DNA from: Solea solea | Lineage: Eukaryota; Chordata; Actinopteri; Pleuronectiformes; Soleidae | NCBI RefSeq assembly: GCF_958295425.1 | Contig: NC_081150.1 | Span: 9,051,001-9,115,000 of the forward strand | Length of the DNA stretch: 64,000 bases | Direction: 5' to 3' | Part shown: piece after piece, positions 37,960-50,435 of the stretch | Layout: each line of letters opens with the position of its first letter | Position numbering within the stretch: position 1 is the stretch's first letter | Notes under the pieces: generated by a model | Told to the model about the DNA's origin: nothing | The model's input: only the letters and a program-made list of their open reading frames with translations | Databases searched by the model: none | Program-made: the position numbers and the translations under genes

Positions 37960-39105
37960 GTTTGTGTTTTAAAGGTAGGGTTGCAGATCCTGGATAAACT
38001 CCCCTTCCGAAGCTACGCCTCCAGAGCACAGGAACGCTCAGCAAAAAAAACGGGTTCACGAGCGGTACTTGACGTTCCGCACAAATACTCTCAAAAGATC
38101 ACAAAGACATAAAGTTAGCCTACCTGTCCAGTAGAAACAGGCTTTCAGTTGTCGCCACCGTTCAAACGCAGCAGCACCGATGTCCCCTCTGGTCTTGGAT
38201 CGCTCTGCATCAGCCCTTTTCTTGCCAGTAGCTTTTCCCAAAAAGCTGCATCTGTCTTGTGTCTCGTTGAATATTTAGCAAGCTAGCACAAGCCCTGGCG
38301 TTGTCTTCTGGACATGCACTATTAGTACACAAAGAGGGGAACGTAGGTGCATAAGTGCAGGTGGCAGTTTGCATCACGATCCAATTAAATTGATCGGGCC
38401 GTTCACTATGATTGGATGGTGTTTTTACAGACCTGTCCATTCCACAGGTGACTGACATTTTTTCATTTTTGTGGCAAGGCATTCATTAATTGGTTACAAT
38501 CGGGGTGTGAAGAGGATTTTAAGCAATACAGTAAAAAAAAACCTCCATGATCAATGATCTCCAATTCTACCTTTAATGGAGCCAGGTTTTGGTCTTCATG
38601 AGGACTACCGGTCCTGACAAGGCCAGTGTTTATGCTGAGAAAAGGTCTCAAAGAGGCAATGAATACAAGGAACACACACACACACACACTCCCCTATATT
38701 TTATGAGGCTGAATTTGGCTTTCAGCCCCCAGCTGCAATTCACTGTCACCACAAAACAAAGCACAGTGACCTGTGTGTGTTTCCACATATACTGTGTGTA
38801 AGCCGAGTGTGTGTGTCTGTGTGTGTGTGTGTGTGTGAAGCTGTCAGTGCAGCTCTGGCTGGGACGCTCACTCTTTCTTGCTCTAACACATGCTGATAGA
38901 CGCTCATATTTCCTGTGGTAACAAGCGTGAAAATGGCCTCATAAATCCAAAGTGGTTTTACAGAGACCACATCAGTGGCCTAAAGGAGATGTATTATGTA
39001 AATAAAACAACACGCCATCATCAGTAATACTGGCTTGCCACCAGATCATAATGGCTCAGTGGGAGACTTTTAGTGGCATACAGCAACAGTTCGATTAGAT
39101 GTGTT

Positions 39106-39146
<41 letters not shown>

Positions 39147-40154
39147 TCAAAATCCCACACAGTCCCGCGCCTTTGCGACATAATTTGACGTTCCATCATA
39201 AGTTTCTATCCCAGCAGAGCATGGTGTGGCTCTCAGCAGCCTGACATGGTCCAGTGGTTTGTCGGCAGTGCACACGGGGAAGGAAGGCAGGACCAATATC
39301 CACTTCCTTGTTGTTGTCACACACACAACAGTCACACTGTGTATTAACGGTGAAGGAATGAGGATGTGTGTGTGTGTGTGCACACAACCTTAAAACAGAC
39401 CTGGTGTTTAATGTGTGCTGGAGCGGTGCTTTGATACACAACACAGCTGAGACTCACATATTCAGTCATTCACACACACACACACACACACACGCGCCCT
39501 CACGGCTTGCCTAGCTGCGACCCCTGATGGATTGGCTGCACTCCCACAGTGACAGACGAGCGATGGATGGAGAGCTGAGAAGATGAAGGCAAGAAAAGGA
39601 TGGAGGTGTGTGTGTTTGTGTGTGTGTTTGCGTGTGTGTTGGAGGAGAGGGAAAAAAGGCTGAGTGCAGTGGTCTTGGTGCCAGAGAGGATCTTACATGG
39701 GGCCAAGCAGATCATTTCCTCCTCGGCAGCACGTGTCATTTCCTCTAAACAAACAGCTCTTCTGTGAACAGGAGAGGCAGGAGACCTGGCCCGTCAATCA
39801 CCCTCCGTCCTCTGTCTCCTCTGTGAGCCTGTATATGCTGTGTGTGCCTATAGGAAAACCACAGACGTAAGTAGTAAGTACTGCAATCTGTTTTCAACCA
39901 TAAACATAATCTATTTTATCCTTCAAGCTGAAGGTAGAAATGATTTGTTAATATAACATGACATTCATCAATAAGTACTGTACTTGTTCTGGACTCATCA
40001 GCTGAAAACAGGTGTGTATTTTTGAGTGGATCTGGAGTTGTCCTCTGAGAAATGAACACCTGATGATGTCATGGTGATGTCGTCAGAGAGGTTTTTTTTC
40101 TCAGACTCAGCCTGAGGAGTTGAATGCTAAACAGGTAATGTCCTGCCTCTAAAG
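37301..40154. other. gene desert segment with CA/GT microsatellites
   Basis: No supported gene. Long CA/GT runs lie at 37914-37957 and 39107-39143, with shorter ones near 38673-38690 and 39472-39493. One copy of the CA-flanked dispersed repeat family lies at 38583-38693. All open frames here contain CA/GT-encoded Thr-His or Val-Cys runs. Confidence 0.6.
38583..38693 (+). repeat. CA-flanked dispersed repeat, copy A
   Basis: Contains ccaggttttggtcttcatga, ctgacaaggccagtgttta and aaaggtctcaaagaggcaa, and ends in a CA run. The same ordered words occur at 50436-50742 and 61320-61575 and, inverted, at 43650-43770 and 47955-48215. Confidence 0.7.
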
Positions 40155-40396
40155 CAGAGGTCTCAAACCCGCGGCCCGCCACTTCATTATAAGTCATAAT
40201 GGGCTATTTCTGTTATATCTATTCCTGCATTCATTTTGCATCGTAAACATATTTATTTTGTGATCTATTTGTCGTTCCATGTCAAAACAAAAATAATAAA
40301 TATTATTTGGATGTCTTTTTTTCCACTTGAGTGTCCCCCACACTGACCCAACGAGACACTCTGTGACCCCTGGGTCATTTGAGTTTGAGACCTCTG
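40155..40396. mobile_element. hAT-type MITE, 242 bp
   Basis: Terminal inverted repeats cagaggtctcaaac at 40155-40168 and gtttgagacctctg at 40383-40396 are perfect over 14 bp. The flanking octamers ctctaaag and cgcgaaag match at 6 of 8 positions, consistent with a diverged 8-bp target duplication as made by hAT transposases. The ends resemble a known vertebrate hAT (Charlie-like) terminus beginning cagNggtctcaaac. There is no coding capacity. Confidence 0.75.
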
Positions 40397-41084
40397 CGCG
40401 AAAGGAAGCAACATGGGGAAGCAGAAAAGAAAAAAGTATATGTGAGTATATAACATATACAACACATTTCAGATATTTTTAGAAATTGGAAATCTACACC
40501 TTTTACATGTTTTCAGCAGACAAACCCATTACAATGTGACGTTAAATCAAATTAGAACAGGACAACATTAAATACAAAATGTCAAACGTGTGCATTTTTG
40601 AAGCATTAAAAAAGGAATATCTCCGTCTCTATTGTGTATGTATTTTTTTTTTTTAATTATCTGACACATCTCTCATTTCTTTGGAGGCAAAACATTAAAT
40701 CACAGTAACAACATTCTCAAATACAGGCAAACCTTCAGGAGATTACTGTGTGTGACGTTTTTCACTGTCGCATTTAGAATAATCACAGCAATGACGTCTT
40801 TAATCATCACGTGTAGAAGAAGCACTTTAAATGTGACCATGCTTTGTGAAAAAAGTTACAAACCATGTCGTGATGCTGTAGTGATGAAGACACTGGTCCC
40901 ACGTCTTTTGTCCCGATGTGTCCCGACCTGTCAACGCTTAAATCAATAATGGAAATAATTATTATTTCCGGGCCCCTATATAAACCACATACACTGCATA
41001 TGCAAATGTGTGTGTGTGTGTGTGCGCGCGCCTTGGTACGTGTGTTTAAAGAACTTCCATACGAGTGCTGAGACCTCCTGTCGT

Positions 41085-41430
41085 TCCTGCAGTGAACAGC
41101 CATGTTGGACATTGTGTCAGACATAATTTGTGTTTTCCAACCAGGAGTGTGTTGTGTGTACAAACCACCAATTACGCTCGCACCTAATTACACACTTAAA
41201 GACGTAATTAGGCCTGTCTGTTCCATTGCTACACAAAGTGATATCACGCGGCACAACCGAGACACTGTGTGCAGGGAGAAGGTTCACCCATGGAAAGCCA
41301 AGCGCGCATACATGCATTTTAATTAACACATTAATCGTGCACACTTTACATATAGGCAAGACAACTGGGGAGCAAACATAAATGGCTGTTAATGGATTTA
41401 TGTAGCACAGGTTGAGTTGAGAGAGCTCGT
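41085..41430. promoter_or_regulatory. candidate conserved non-coding element F
   Basis: Unique sequence rich in TAAT cores: cacctaattacacac near 41181, gacgtaattaggcc at 41201-41214, and ttttaattaacacattaatc near 41317. It lies about 18 kb upstream of pou3f2. Offered as an enhancer candidate on motif density only. Confidence 0.35.
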
Positions 41431-41535
41431 GCTGCAGGTTGAGAAACGACGCGCAAATGAAAAAAAACACAGTAAAACATCATAAGTTATGTCATATTTG
41501 TATATAAATATCCAGCCATCAGCTATACTCGTGTT

Positions 41536-41830
41536 TAAGGCTGAACGATATATTGTTTTTAAATTGCAATAATGCAATCAGAAAATAATGCAGCACGTTT
41601 GGTTTCTACTTCACTCTTTGTGATTTGATTTATGCTAAGCCACGCCTTAAAACTGTCGTCCTTACGCTCTCGGATTTAAGCAGACGAGTTAATATTTGAT
41701 GTTACATCATGTGGTGATGCTTTGTCATGTTTTACATCTACTAAAGTGTGAATGTTGAACAAAAAAATTATCACGAAACAAATTGCAATAGTGATGTCGG
41801 TCAGAAAACGTCCCAAATGGTTCAGCCCTA
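41536..41830. mobile_element. hAT-like MITE remnant, about 295 bp
   Basis: The left end taaggctgaac and the right end gttcagcccta form an imperfect 11-bp inverted repeat. Flanks ctcgtgtt and cagttgtt match at 6 of 8. The interior has gcaataatgcaat and caaattgcaatag words seen in common teleost hAT-derived elements. A lone similar end (tagggctgaac) lies at 34323-34333. The open frame at 41752-42204 begins inside this element and shows no known domain. Confidence 0.5.
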
Positions 41831-42218
41831 CAGTTGTTCCTTTCTGTCATGAGATTAGATTAAGTTATCCCAGGCACATTTCCTATAGAACTGTTCTGGA
41901 GAGAGATATTTCATTCAATGGGCTTCAGTTTAAAGTGCGAGACGAGCAAATTAAGCCTTTTTCTACAAAGATCCCTGATCCTGGAACCATAAACAGGCTT
42001 GAAATCCTCATTTATAATATTAATATACAAAGGAAGCTAGTAGTTGCTTTAATCAGTAATAAATGCCCAAATATTGTGCTTTATGCAGTGCTCTTTATTG
42101 TATATTTATTGTTGTTTTTTTTTAATGTTGTTATTGTTGTGGTTGTGTATGTGGTGCTGCTAACAGACTCTGTCTTGACTAGTTTTAATCTCAATGTGTC
42201 TTAAAGGAATACTTCACC

Positions 42219-42761
42219 GATTTGCATTTAGCTTTGTATTACTAGAATAGGGGTAGTATTTTTGAAAAATTGTTCTTCCCAACCTCAGTTTCCCCTGAGT
42301 CGAGAAATATCTTCATTCTTTTTTATTACATTGCATTACATGTCATTTAGCAGACGCTATTATCCAAAGCGACTTACAATGGAATCAAGTACAATTAGCC
42401 AGGGGTGGAATCGAACTTGCGACCATGATGTCTTTGGTACACAAGGTAGGGTCTTAACCACTGAGACCCTAGTGGCCCCTTTTTATGTAACGTTTTACAT
42501 ACCTTTTTATGTAACGTGCCCACCAGTGACACTTGGTCCGAGGCTTAAAACTCGCTCTTTAGACCGGACTTCAATCCCAGAATGTAAACAGTGTCCGCCA
42601 TCTTTGCTAACAGCTACGCTAACAGGACCAAGTGTCACTGGTGGGCACGTAACAAAAAAAAGAGTGAAGATATTTCTCGACTCAGGGGAAACTGAGGTTG
42701 GGGAGCACAATTTTTCAAAAATACTACCCCTATTCTAGTAATACAAAGCTAAATGCAAATC
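42219..42761. mobile_element. foldback element with long inverted arms, SINE inserted in one arm
   Basis: The left arm (42219-42539) and right arm (42625-42761) are near-perfect inverted copies, both starting gatttgcatttagctttg at the outside and ending near cacttggtcc at an 85-bp loop. The left arm is longer because a SINE (42325-42479) and a short atgtaacgttttacat duplication interrupt it. The outermost left sequence aaaggaatacttcacc has no partner on the right, so the right end may be truncated. Confidence 0.85.
42325..42479 (-). mobile_element. tRNA-derived SINE nested in the foldback element
   Basis: On the minus strand it starts with a Ser/Leu-tRNA-like head (ctcagtggttaagaccc as A-box region, agttcgattcc as B-box) and ends with the common teleost tail gtaagtcgctttggataa and gcgtctgctaaatgacatg. 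This family differs from the SINE in the satellite. Its position inside one inverted arm dates it after the foldback element. Confidence 0.8.
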
Positions 42762-43649
42762 AAAAACACATTCTTCACGTTCTGCAGAAGGTATTGTGTT
42801 ATATTTCCGTTGTTATTCTCGTCTGTGTGCGCCTTTCTCCCCTGCTGAAAACAGCTGCCGACTGTGTCTGTACAAAGTGCAACCCTGAGTGACACATGTG
42901 GTTTATCTGTGGCTCATTAAACCAAGACAATGGCCAAGTGGCTAAAAAAAACAAGAAAAACCTGCTGTGGACCTAAGGTGAACTGGAGAGTTCATCACGG
43001 CAAACGACCACTTCTACACAATGCGCGGTAATTTCAGCCATTGTACATCCAAAAATATTGATTGAGGCACTTTTAAAGCGCAGTGTGCTCGGATCTTTGC
43101 GGCACTTTCATTTCAAACAAACTCTATCAATCAGGATGTCCTTGCCTGCACTGAGCTAAAAGTACTTTTTTGTTTCCAACATCTGGCCATGAAGCACGCC
43201 CCTTTCCTTCATCCCCCCCCTGTTCCCTCTGTCTACACTATGCAACACAATAAAAATGTCACCACCTCAAAAAGCAACCCACAAAAATGCCAGCGAATGT
43301 GATCAAAATATAGATACGAAGTCCTTGGAGATCACAGACACGAGTGAACACACGCACACCTAATCGTTACCTTAACAAGCATGCCGGGGCTCTGAGGCGC
43401 TGAGCTACAAGAGGAATGAGGCACAAGCCTTCCTCTGAACCTTGAGATATGAACAGTTTGTCGGTGCGTGTGTGTGTGTGTGTGTGTGTAGCAGCACTCA
43501 CTCTCTAGCTGGCTGCTTAAGAATCCAGTCACATCTCTTGCTAGCAGGCAGGCAGTAAGGCGCTTTCACGCTCACAGGTTTGCTTTGGTTGGGTCTAATA
43601 CCCCTTTCTCTCTCTATATATGTGTGTTTGTCTCCCTCGCTCCCTCTGT

Positions 43650-43770
43650 AATGTGTGTGTTCTTGTATTTGTCACCTCTTCAGGCATAAACACTGACCTT
43701 GATTTGAATTGTCAATGCAGTATCCTAAGAAGAATAGTGGCACAAACCTGTGTGTGTGTGTGTGTGCACA
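43650..43770 (-). repeat. CA-flanked dispersed repeat, copy B (internally deleted)
   Basis: Plus strand reads cttgtatttgtcacctcttc, ggcataaacactgaccttg and, after a shortened middle, cctaagaagaatagtggcac, with GT runs at both ends. It has the outer parts of the family seen complete at 47955-48215. Confidence 0.6.
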
Positions 43771-43981
43771 TGCCTAAATCTGACTCCATGTGTAGCTAAT
43801 GCCCCACTTCTTTGTCTCTTCACCTCCAGTTTGTGCGTGACAGTTGTGTGATGTTCATACTGTGTGTGTGCGCGTGTGTGTGTGTGTGTGCGCGTGTGTG
43901 TGTTGGCTCTCGGCAGAACTGATAAACCCACTTAGACTCTTCCATGATCTCTTCGCTCTGGGCTGGTAGCCTCCTGCCTTG

Positions 43982-43983
<2 letters not shown>

Positions 43984-44017
<34 letters not shown>

Positions 44018-44072
44018 GCACGCACGCACACACACACACACACACACACAAGCGCACACACACACACACACA
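43984..44072. repeat. compound CA/CG microsatellite
   Basis: About 90 bp of ca units with interspersed cgca units. Alternating purine-pyrimidine sequence of this kind can adopt Z-DNA. Confidence 0.95.
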
Positions 44073-44159
44073 TGCACAGCCCTCTGCTTTAGCTGCTAGC
44101 TGATCTGTGACGGCCTGCCACTCAAAATGCAGCTCTGTTGAGACACAGCACAAAGGAGA

Positions 44160-44230
44160 AGAGGAGGCTGGGAGTGGAGGGAGGAAGAAAGGGGGGAGGA
44201 AGAGGTGGCGTAGTGAGGAGGGGTGAGGAG

Positions 44231-44267
<37 letters not shown>
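44160..44267. repeat. homopurine tract ending in GA repeat
   Basis: About 108 bp of nearly pure G and A, ending in about 16 ga units (44235-44265). A mirror-like purine run with triplex potential. Confidence 0.85.
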
Positions 44268-44268
<1 letters not shown>

Positions 44269-47200
44269 GTATCAGTGTCTTTCTTAAGGGTGCCTGCTAG
44301 CTCTCGCTCTCTGGCTGTCTCCTTATCTCCCTACTCCTCACTCTCCTCCAACTGACCGGCTTTGGCAGCTGCTCTTCACTCCCCAACCCAACACCACACT
44401 GCCTCCCCCCCGCCACCCTCCCACTCTCTCACTGCCCCATCCCTGTTTCCTCCCGTCTTTATTTTTCTACCTGACTGAATGTCAGTTCGTCTGCCTCTCA
44501 TTTACTTCTCTCGACAGTGAGACTTAGCGAAAGATGAAAGCGGGGGGGAAAAAAGCAAAGGGAATGGGGAAGAGAGAGAGAGAGACAGAGGCAGAGCATG
44601 TCATGAAGACATCTGCAAAGACGTCTCCACACAAAGGTAGAGTCTACTGTATAGACGAGAGAAAAACACGGGTTGGAGAGGAAGTGCAGCACTGAATGGA
44701 TGGTGAAGGTGAAAGGCAGGGAGGAAGAGCGCTGCTCATATCTGCACATGTTTTATGAGTGCATGCTGTATCACTGGGATGCAACTAAGAGTAATATCCC
44801 ATGAGCTGCAGCTCATACTGTAGCGCTCTCCAGAAACACCATACATAAAGTCAATTATGAGGAAACCAAGTGAACACATTTTTAAAGGATTGGGTCACCC
44901 AAATAATGAAATAGCCTAATGCGTTTTCTGGTTTTCATGCTTTTTAATTATCCTTGCTGTAGATTAGGTTTAATTTGGCCATGGTTAGAGTTATCTGTTT
45001 TTTTTTCTTCTGTTTCCACCTCCTTCAATTCATTATGTGAATAGAATTTTGTTTAAAAAAAAAAAGAGAAAAGTTTAAAACTTTTACTGCATTATCTTGA
45101 CACTATTGTAGTGTCAAATGAAGACTGACCATAGTGAGGATGAATCCAAAACTATGGAATAACTAGGGATGGGTATCGGTATCAGTCAGTAACGATATCG
45201 GTCTGATACTGGTCAAAATCCCTGGATCGGATATCGGACAGATAAAAATGAAAACTATAGAAATGCAAACATCCTCTATATTGCATGCTTCACTATATGC
45301 ACAGACTCAACAATATTTGTTACATAGTTGGAGAATTATGTCTCCAAAAATTACTCAGCACAAATGTGTTGCAAACAGCTTCATAGTTCAAAATGATTGT
45401 ATCAGGCTGATATCGGTAGCATTAGATGCATTTTAGCATCTTTCAGCTAATAGTTTTGGTTTTTGAAGCCTACGCTTGACTGCTTTAGCAACTTGTTTTC
45501 AGTGTAAAAGATGTCACTGTACACTACATGTCCGACACCAAACAGCAGAGAAAGTTTGCATAGTTGATGACCTTAGCAGAGCATTCTGCAGCTAAAATCT
45601 ACATATTTCCTACAGGGGTTGGTGGAGCCCAAAAGTAAACAACAACAACAACAACAAAAAAGAAAATCCAGATAAATAGTGTTCCTCTATTTTAGCTGGA
45701 TGTGTCAATAGGGAATGTCACAAGATGACAAGAGATCTCAACACTGCTATACTGAGAGGAAGATAGGGCCCAGGGCCTGCCCAAGCCTTTATGGGGCCCT
45801 AAGCAGAATTTGATTTAGGGCCCCTCCCACCACATCGGAGAAGCCAGTGCTTGGCTATGATTGATACACATTTAACACTATAAATTGCATTAATTGTAGT
45901 TGTGTTATTTACACATTTAACCAGTTAAATCCAAGAAGTGGCCTGGTATTAATTTGCACTTTCGGATTCAAAGTGAAGCACTAATTGTGGTGATACTGAA
46001 CAGCAAATTAAACAAATAAACCAGTTTAATGACACTGGTTTTTAAAACGTCACATACAAATAAAACACATGTGCAAATGGGCACTAAATGGGCAAACATT
46101 CAACTCCAAAATAACATTTAAAAAAATTTTCCCACACGCTTAGTTCACTTATACCTTGAGTCGTTTTTGAGTGGGTTTTTCCACCAGTTGGAGTTTGATC
46201 AGCATTCACTCCACGGTCAAATGACTCTGCAATGCATGTGGATTTGTATCAGCTGCAGCTTCCATTTAGCAGCAGAAAGAATGTAAGACCAGAGTGAACA
46301 TGCTCATTTTTTGTTCCTTTCTATTTCATTTTGGACAGAGATGTGACATTTCTGGGGCAATACTACAACGTACATTCATTTCCAGACCTTTAGCATAGCT
46401 GTGAGCATTAATGCTTGCAACGAGCCTTAGTTTTTTAGACTTACAAGAGCGGTCAATATCATTTATTATCTTATTTATTTACTACTTACTAATTGTATAA
46501 CTGGTACGACAATGCAAATTGGGAATCTTTACCAGGTATATCTGTGAGAGAGAGTCGTATGGTATGCAGCTGATCAATGACTCAATGACAATGGTTTGCA
46601 TGTAAGTTACACATGACAGTCTTGACCATGACCATAAAATGTTTAAAACTGTATGTGAATTTGTATAATCTGTTTACATCTTGTTGTAGTCTACTGCCCC
46701 AAGTGGCCGGACAAATCAATTAATGTATTAAGGGGATAAAAAGGTACAACTGACAGAAGGGAGCCTGGGAAATCAACACAATAACAGCTTCCACCAGAGT
46801 GTTTCCTTAAGTTAATGATCGTGTCACAGTGAGAGAACAGTAGGTGACAAAACAATCAGGATAGTGGAAGCTTCTCTGTGTCGTGGACTTGGGCGAGGAA
46901 GATAAAGTTGCAGTGGGACAGAGGCAGGAAAACAGAGGACAAGTAAGAATTGGGGGGAGAAGAAATCGAGCTGTGATCCCCAGCAAGGCCAGACAAATGA
47001 CAGCAACAAAGTTGGCGATAAGGCTGGGGAGGAGTAAAGAGACAAAGGAAGGAGTTTGTGGTGGTGAAAGTGCGTGCTCAGCATTATGGATCCATAGCCC
47101 TGGGTTAGAGAAGACAGAGAGAACTCTTCATCAGCACCTCGACTGCTGCCGATATCGCTGAGTCATCATCACCCTGATACACAGCTGCAGGATTTAAAAA

Positions 47201-47319
47201 AAAAAAAAAAAAAGAAAGACCTTCAACATCACCACCTCCATTATCACTCATCAGCCTTGTCATTATCACTATACAAGATAAAAGTCATTTGTATCTAAAG
47301 GAAAATGCAGATATAGTCA

Positions 47320-47580
47320 CATTTAATTCACGTTCAATCATTCAAACTGTTGGTGGAGTGTATCCCCCTCAGCTATTCCTCCCAAAGCCTAGTGGGAAAC
47401 GCTGGAGCTGTTGGGCATCTCTCCCAGTGGCAGCCTCGCACCTGCCTCTGGCAAAAACAGAATAACTATGCAAAACTCTCTTTGACTCGCACAGGCTCCC
47501 TCTCCTTCCTTGTTTCCTCTTTCCCTCTTTCAGTTTTTAATTAAACAGAAGCAGGGGGCTGCAAAAACCTGCTACTAATT
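47320..47580. promoter_or_regulatory. candidate conserved non-coding element G
   Basis: Unique sequence with an octamer-like ATGCAAAA at 47468-47475 and gtttttaattaaacagaagc near 47533, followed by gctactaattacacagcc. Offered on motif content only. Confidence 0.3.
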
Positions 47581-47593
47581 ACACAGCCGCTGC

Positions 47594-47624
<31 letters not shown>

Positions 47625-47863
47625 CGTCTGTTTGCTTGTTTCTCTCCGTTCCTCAGTCTCCCTGAGCTGAACTGGAGTTCTGCCAACCGCCTGTGGAATC
47701 ACTTACCAGCTTCCACGACGGGGGAGAGAACGTGTGCTTGTTGGAGCCACACAAACAAACGTGAGGAATCACATGCATGCAGACACTTTGGCACAAATGT
47801 GTGCAGGCACAGATGCAGAGGAGCATCACGAGTCAAAGAGTGCTAAATGCAGACACAAACACA

Positions 47864-47901
<38 letters not shown>
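47864..47901. repeat. CA dinucleotide microsatellite
   Basis: About 18 ca units, just left of dispersed-repeat copy C. Confidence 0.95.
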
Positions 47902-47907
<6 letters not shown>

Positions 47908-47954
47908 AGTCACGCTCATCATCCTGACACACTTGTGCTCAAGCGTTTAATTCA

Positions 47955-48215
47955 CAGCATGTGTGTGTGTACTTGTATCTGTCACCTCTTTAGGATCTTT
48001 TCTGGCATAAGTACTGACCTTGTCAGGACCAGTAGGAAACCATGGCCTGGTCCAAATGAGGCAGGACTGGTTAGGTTTAGGTCTAAGATTTGAACTGTGA
48101 GTAGGTTAAGATTAGGATTAACCGGCTACGGTTGCGGATAACGCTTCGTGTAGGCCATCCAAATGAATCTAAAGAAGAATAGCTGTGTGAACTAGCATGT
48201 GTGTGTGTGTGTGGC
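47955..48215 (-). repeat. CA-flanked dispersed repeat, copy C
   Basis: Between GT runs it contains cttgtatctgtcacctcttt, ggcataagtactgaccttg, caaatgaggcaggactgg, the telomere-like ggttaggtttagg, and aagaagaatagctgtgtg. The order and orientation mirror copies A, D and E. Confidence 0.7.
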
Positions 48216-50061
48216 AGGCGCGGGGGTGATCAGCTCCTTAATGAGCGAGAGAACACTAATCATATTTCACACTGACAAACACACAATCTCAACATCTGTA
48301 TCTACTGTGGCCCACCGTCTCCCCCTTTCTCCTCCAACGCAGTAGCTTTCTCCTCCTTCCTCATGTCCTTCACCTCAGACCCCTGCTTCCTAGCCATCTT
48401 TTCTATCACGTCCATGTCTTTCCAGCTTTCTATCACTCTCTTTTCCTCCCCGTCACTCTGCTCTGTCTCTTTCCCTTTCTCCCCTCTGAAGTGATCAAGC
48501 ACACGCTGAATGCAGCGAGAATGCTGAAAGCTTGAGGCTGACACCCGTCTCAACCTGCTCTCTCTGGCTCCCTTCATTTAAATATGTATCTCTCTCCTTC
48601 TACTACTCCCTTTCTCTTTTCCATCCTAATAAGACCGTGCACTCTTATTTAAGCCTGTGCTTTGAGCTGGTTGGCGGCTACACTGTAATTTAACAACGGG
48701 CAGTCCAATCCATCAGAATGTACACACACTGCTGCCCTGAAACACCTGCAGGCGAGTGTGTGCATTTGTGTCTGTGAGAGTTAGTAAATCAGTGAGTTGT
48801 GAAGGGGGGGGGGGGTACAAAGGAAGTAAAATGGACCAAAAAAAAAAAGGGGAGGGGAAACGATGGCAGAGATAGCACAGAGTTTGATATAAAGACAAGT
48901 ATCCACAGAGGAAATGCACAATAATGGCTCTGAGCAGTGTTTGACAGAGCAGGGAGTGATAAAAACAGGAGTGGAAGCTTGATAATAAGCAGTAGAGGGA
49001 GTAGATAGAGAGAGATGCAGCTTTGTAGCTAAAGTAGCTGGACAGCAGGAGTGGGCGGGACACAGGAGCCCCCTCTGCTGCAATCAAGCCTCTGTCACCA
49101 TCTGGACGCCATTTTAAAACCATCAGCTCTGGCTCCCCATGTAAACAAGGGCGCGACCCCAAACATGCTCCCCTCACTAAATGGGCTTTTTCTGGCAGCT
49201 GCAGACCCCAAAATGGCTGACTTTGTGGGTCGAGAATTGGAGCCAGAATGGCTGACCGACCGTATTACAGGGAAGGCCGTTCTGTTCCTCATTAACTGCA
49301 GCATTTCTGACTGTGTACAAAAGATGTCGAATTGTCGCTCATCCAAAGTGAGTCGGTGGAAGTGAGTTCATCCACAACTGATGACTTTGAGGGAGAAAAC
49401 GGATGCACGACGTCTGCTTCAGTTGAATTTTTACATTTGTTCCCGCGTGTCGACAGACAGATGAGATAATGACAGATGTGCTGGCTCATCAGCGAGTCAC
49501 TTTTCCTTAATGCAGAATGTGTATGGACATAATGTTCGTAAACATCAACTTAATATGATGTAGAGTGAAATCTTAGACGCTTATGCAGTCTGGTGGTGAA
49601 ACTGACTATTTTTTAAGTTCTAGCAGGACATAAGCATTTCGTTGAAGCATGAAACATTTTTAATGAAATCATGATTCATACTCTGTATGATTATTTATTA
49701 TGATTATACTGTTGATTATTTAACAATTAGCTATAGCTCTTACAGTTCAGCTAACGTGCTGTGACACACAATGATATCACTAAACAAAACACTATTTTTT
49801 TTGCTGTGAGTTCAGAAAACAAAACAGGGTTCACTTCTTTGTCCTAAAATAAAGCTATAGTGGGCTTTGAATCAACAGGTTAATTGAATTGGCATACAGA
49901 TTAACACAAGCAAATAAGCAAGCGAAGATTACGAGAGTGGTGGATTATTGAGAATTATGATGTGCTTACATGGATGTGGGACAGAGATAGAGAGATAGAG
50001 TCTATGACAGAGAAAAACAGGGGGAGCATGGAAGAGGGATGTGTGTGTGTATTCCTGTGGG

Positions 50062-50098
<37 letters not shown>

Positions 50099-50293
50099 AA
50101 CAGAAACAGAAACAGTTGAAGATCTGATGCAAAGTTGAGACACGCACACACGTGTGCACACACACACAGACAGACACGTATCGCAGACTGCAGCATGATA
50201 ATGACATGGAAATGATATGGTAATGATATGGTAATCTGGCAACATTATTCTATCCACCAAAGACTGGGAGGGAGAAGAACCCACCACAAACTA

Positions 50294-50327
<34 letters not shown>

Positions 50328-50435
50328 GATAAGGTGAAAACTATGTAGTGACATGGCTAAGAAAAGTTGCAGCAGTATCGGAGGGGATTCAGTGTTAATG
50401 TCAAAATGTTGACGATGAGAGGAGAAAATCTTTGC

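Larger units (their letters stand above)
42762..47319. other. gene desert segment, repeat-rich
   Basis: No supported gene. Contains CA/GT arrays (43463-43488, 43861-43902, 43984-44072), a homopurine/GA tract (44160-44267), a dispersed-repeat copy (43650-43770) and, at about 45166-45425, a remnant beginning gggatgggtatcggtatc and ending near ctgatatcggtagc that resembles a fish hAT-like family. About 45760-45830 (ggggccctaagcagaatttg) is another probable repeat fragment. Open frames are short or low-complexity. Confidence 0.55.

Noticed and set aside
41752..42204. Plus-strand open frame of 150 codons
   Set aside because: Starts inside a hAT-like MITE remnant and ends in AT-rich sequence; the hydrophobic end comes from T-rich runs. 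No similarity recognised.
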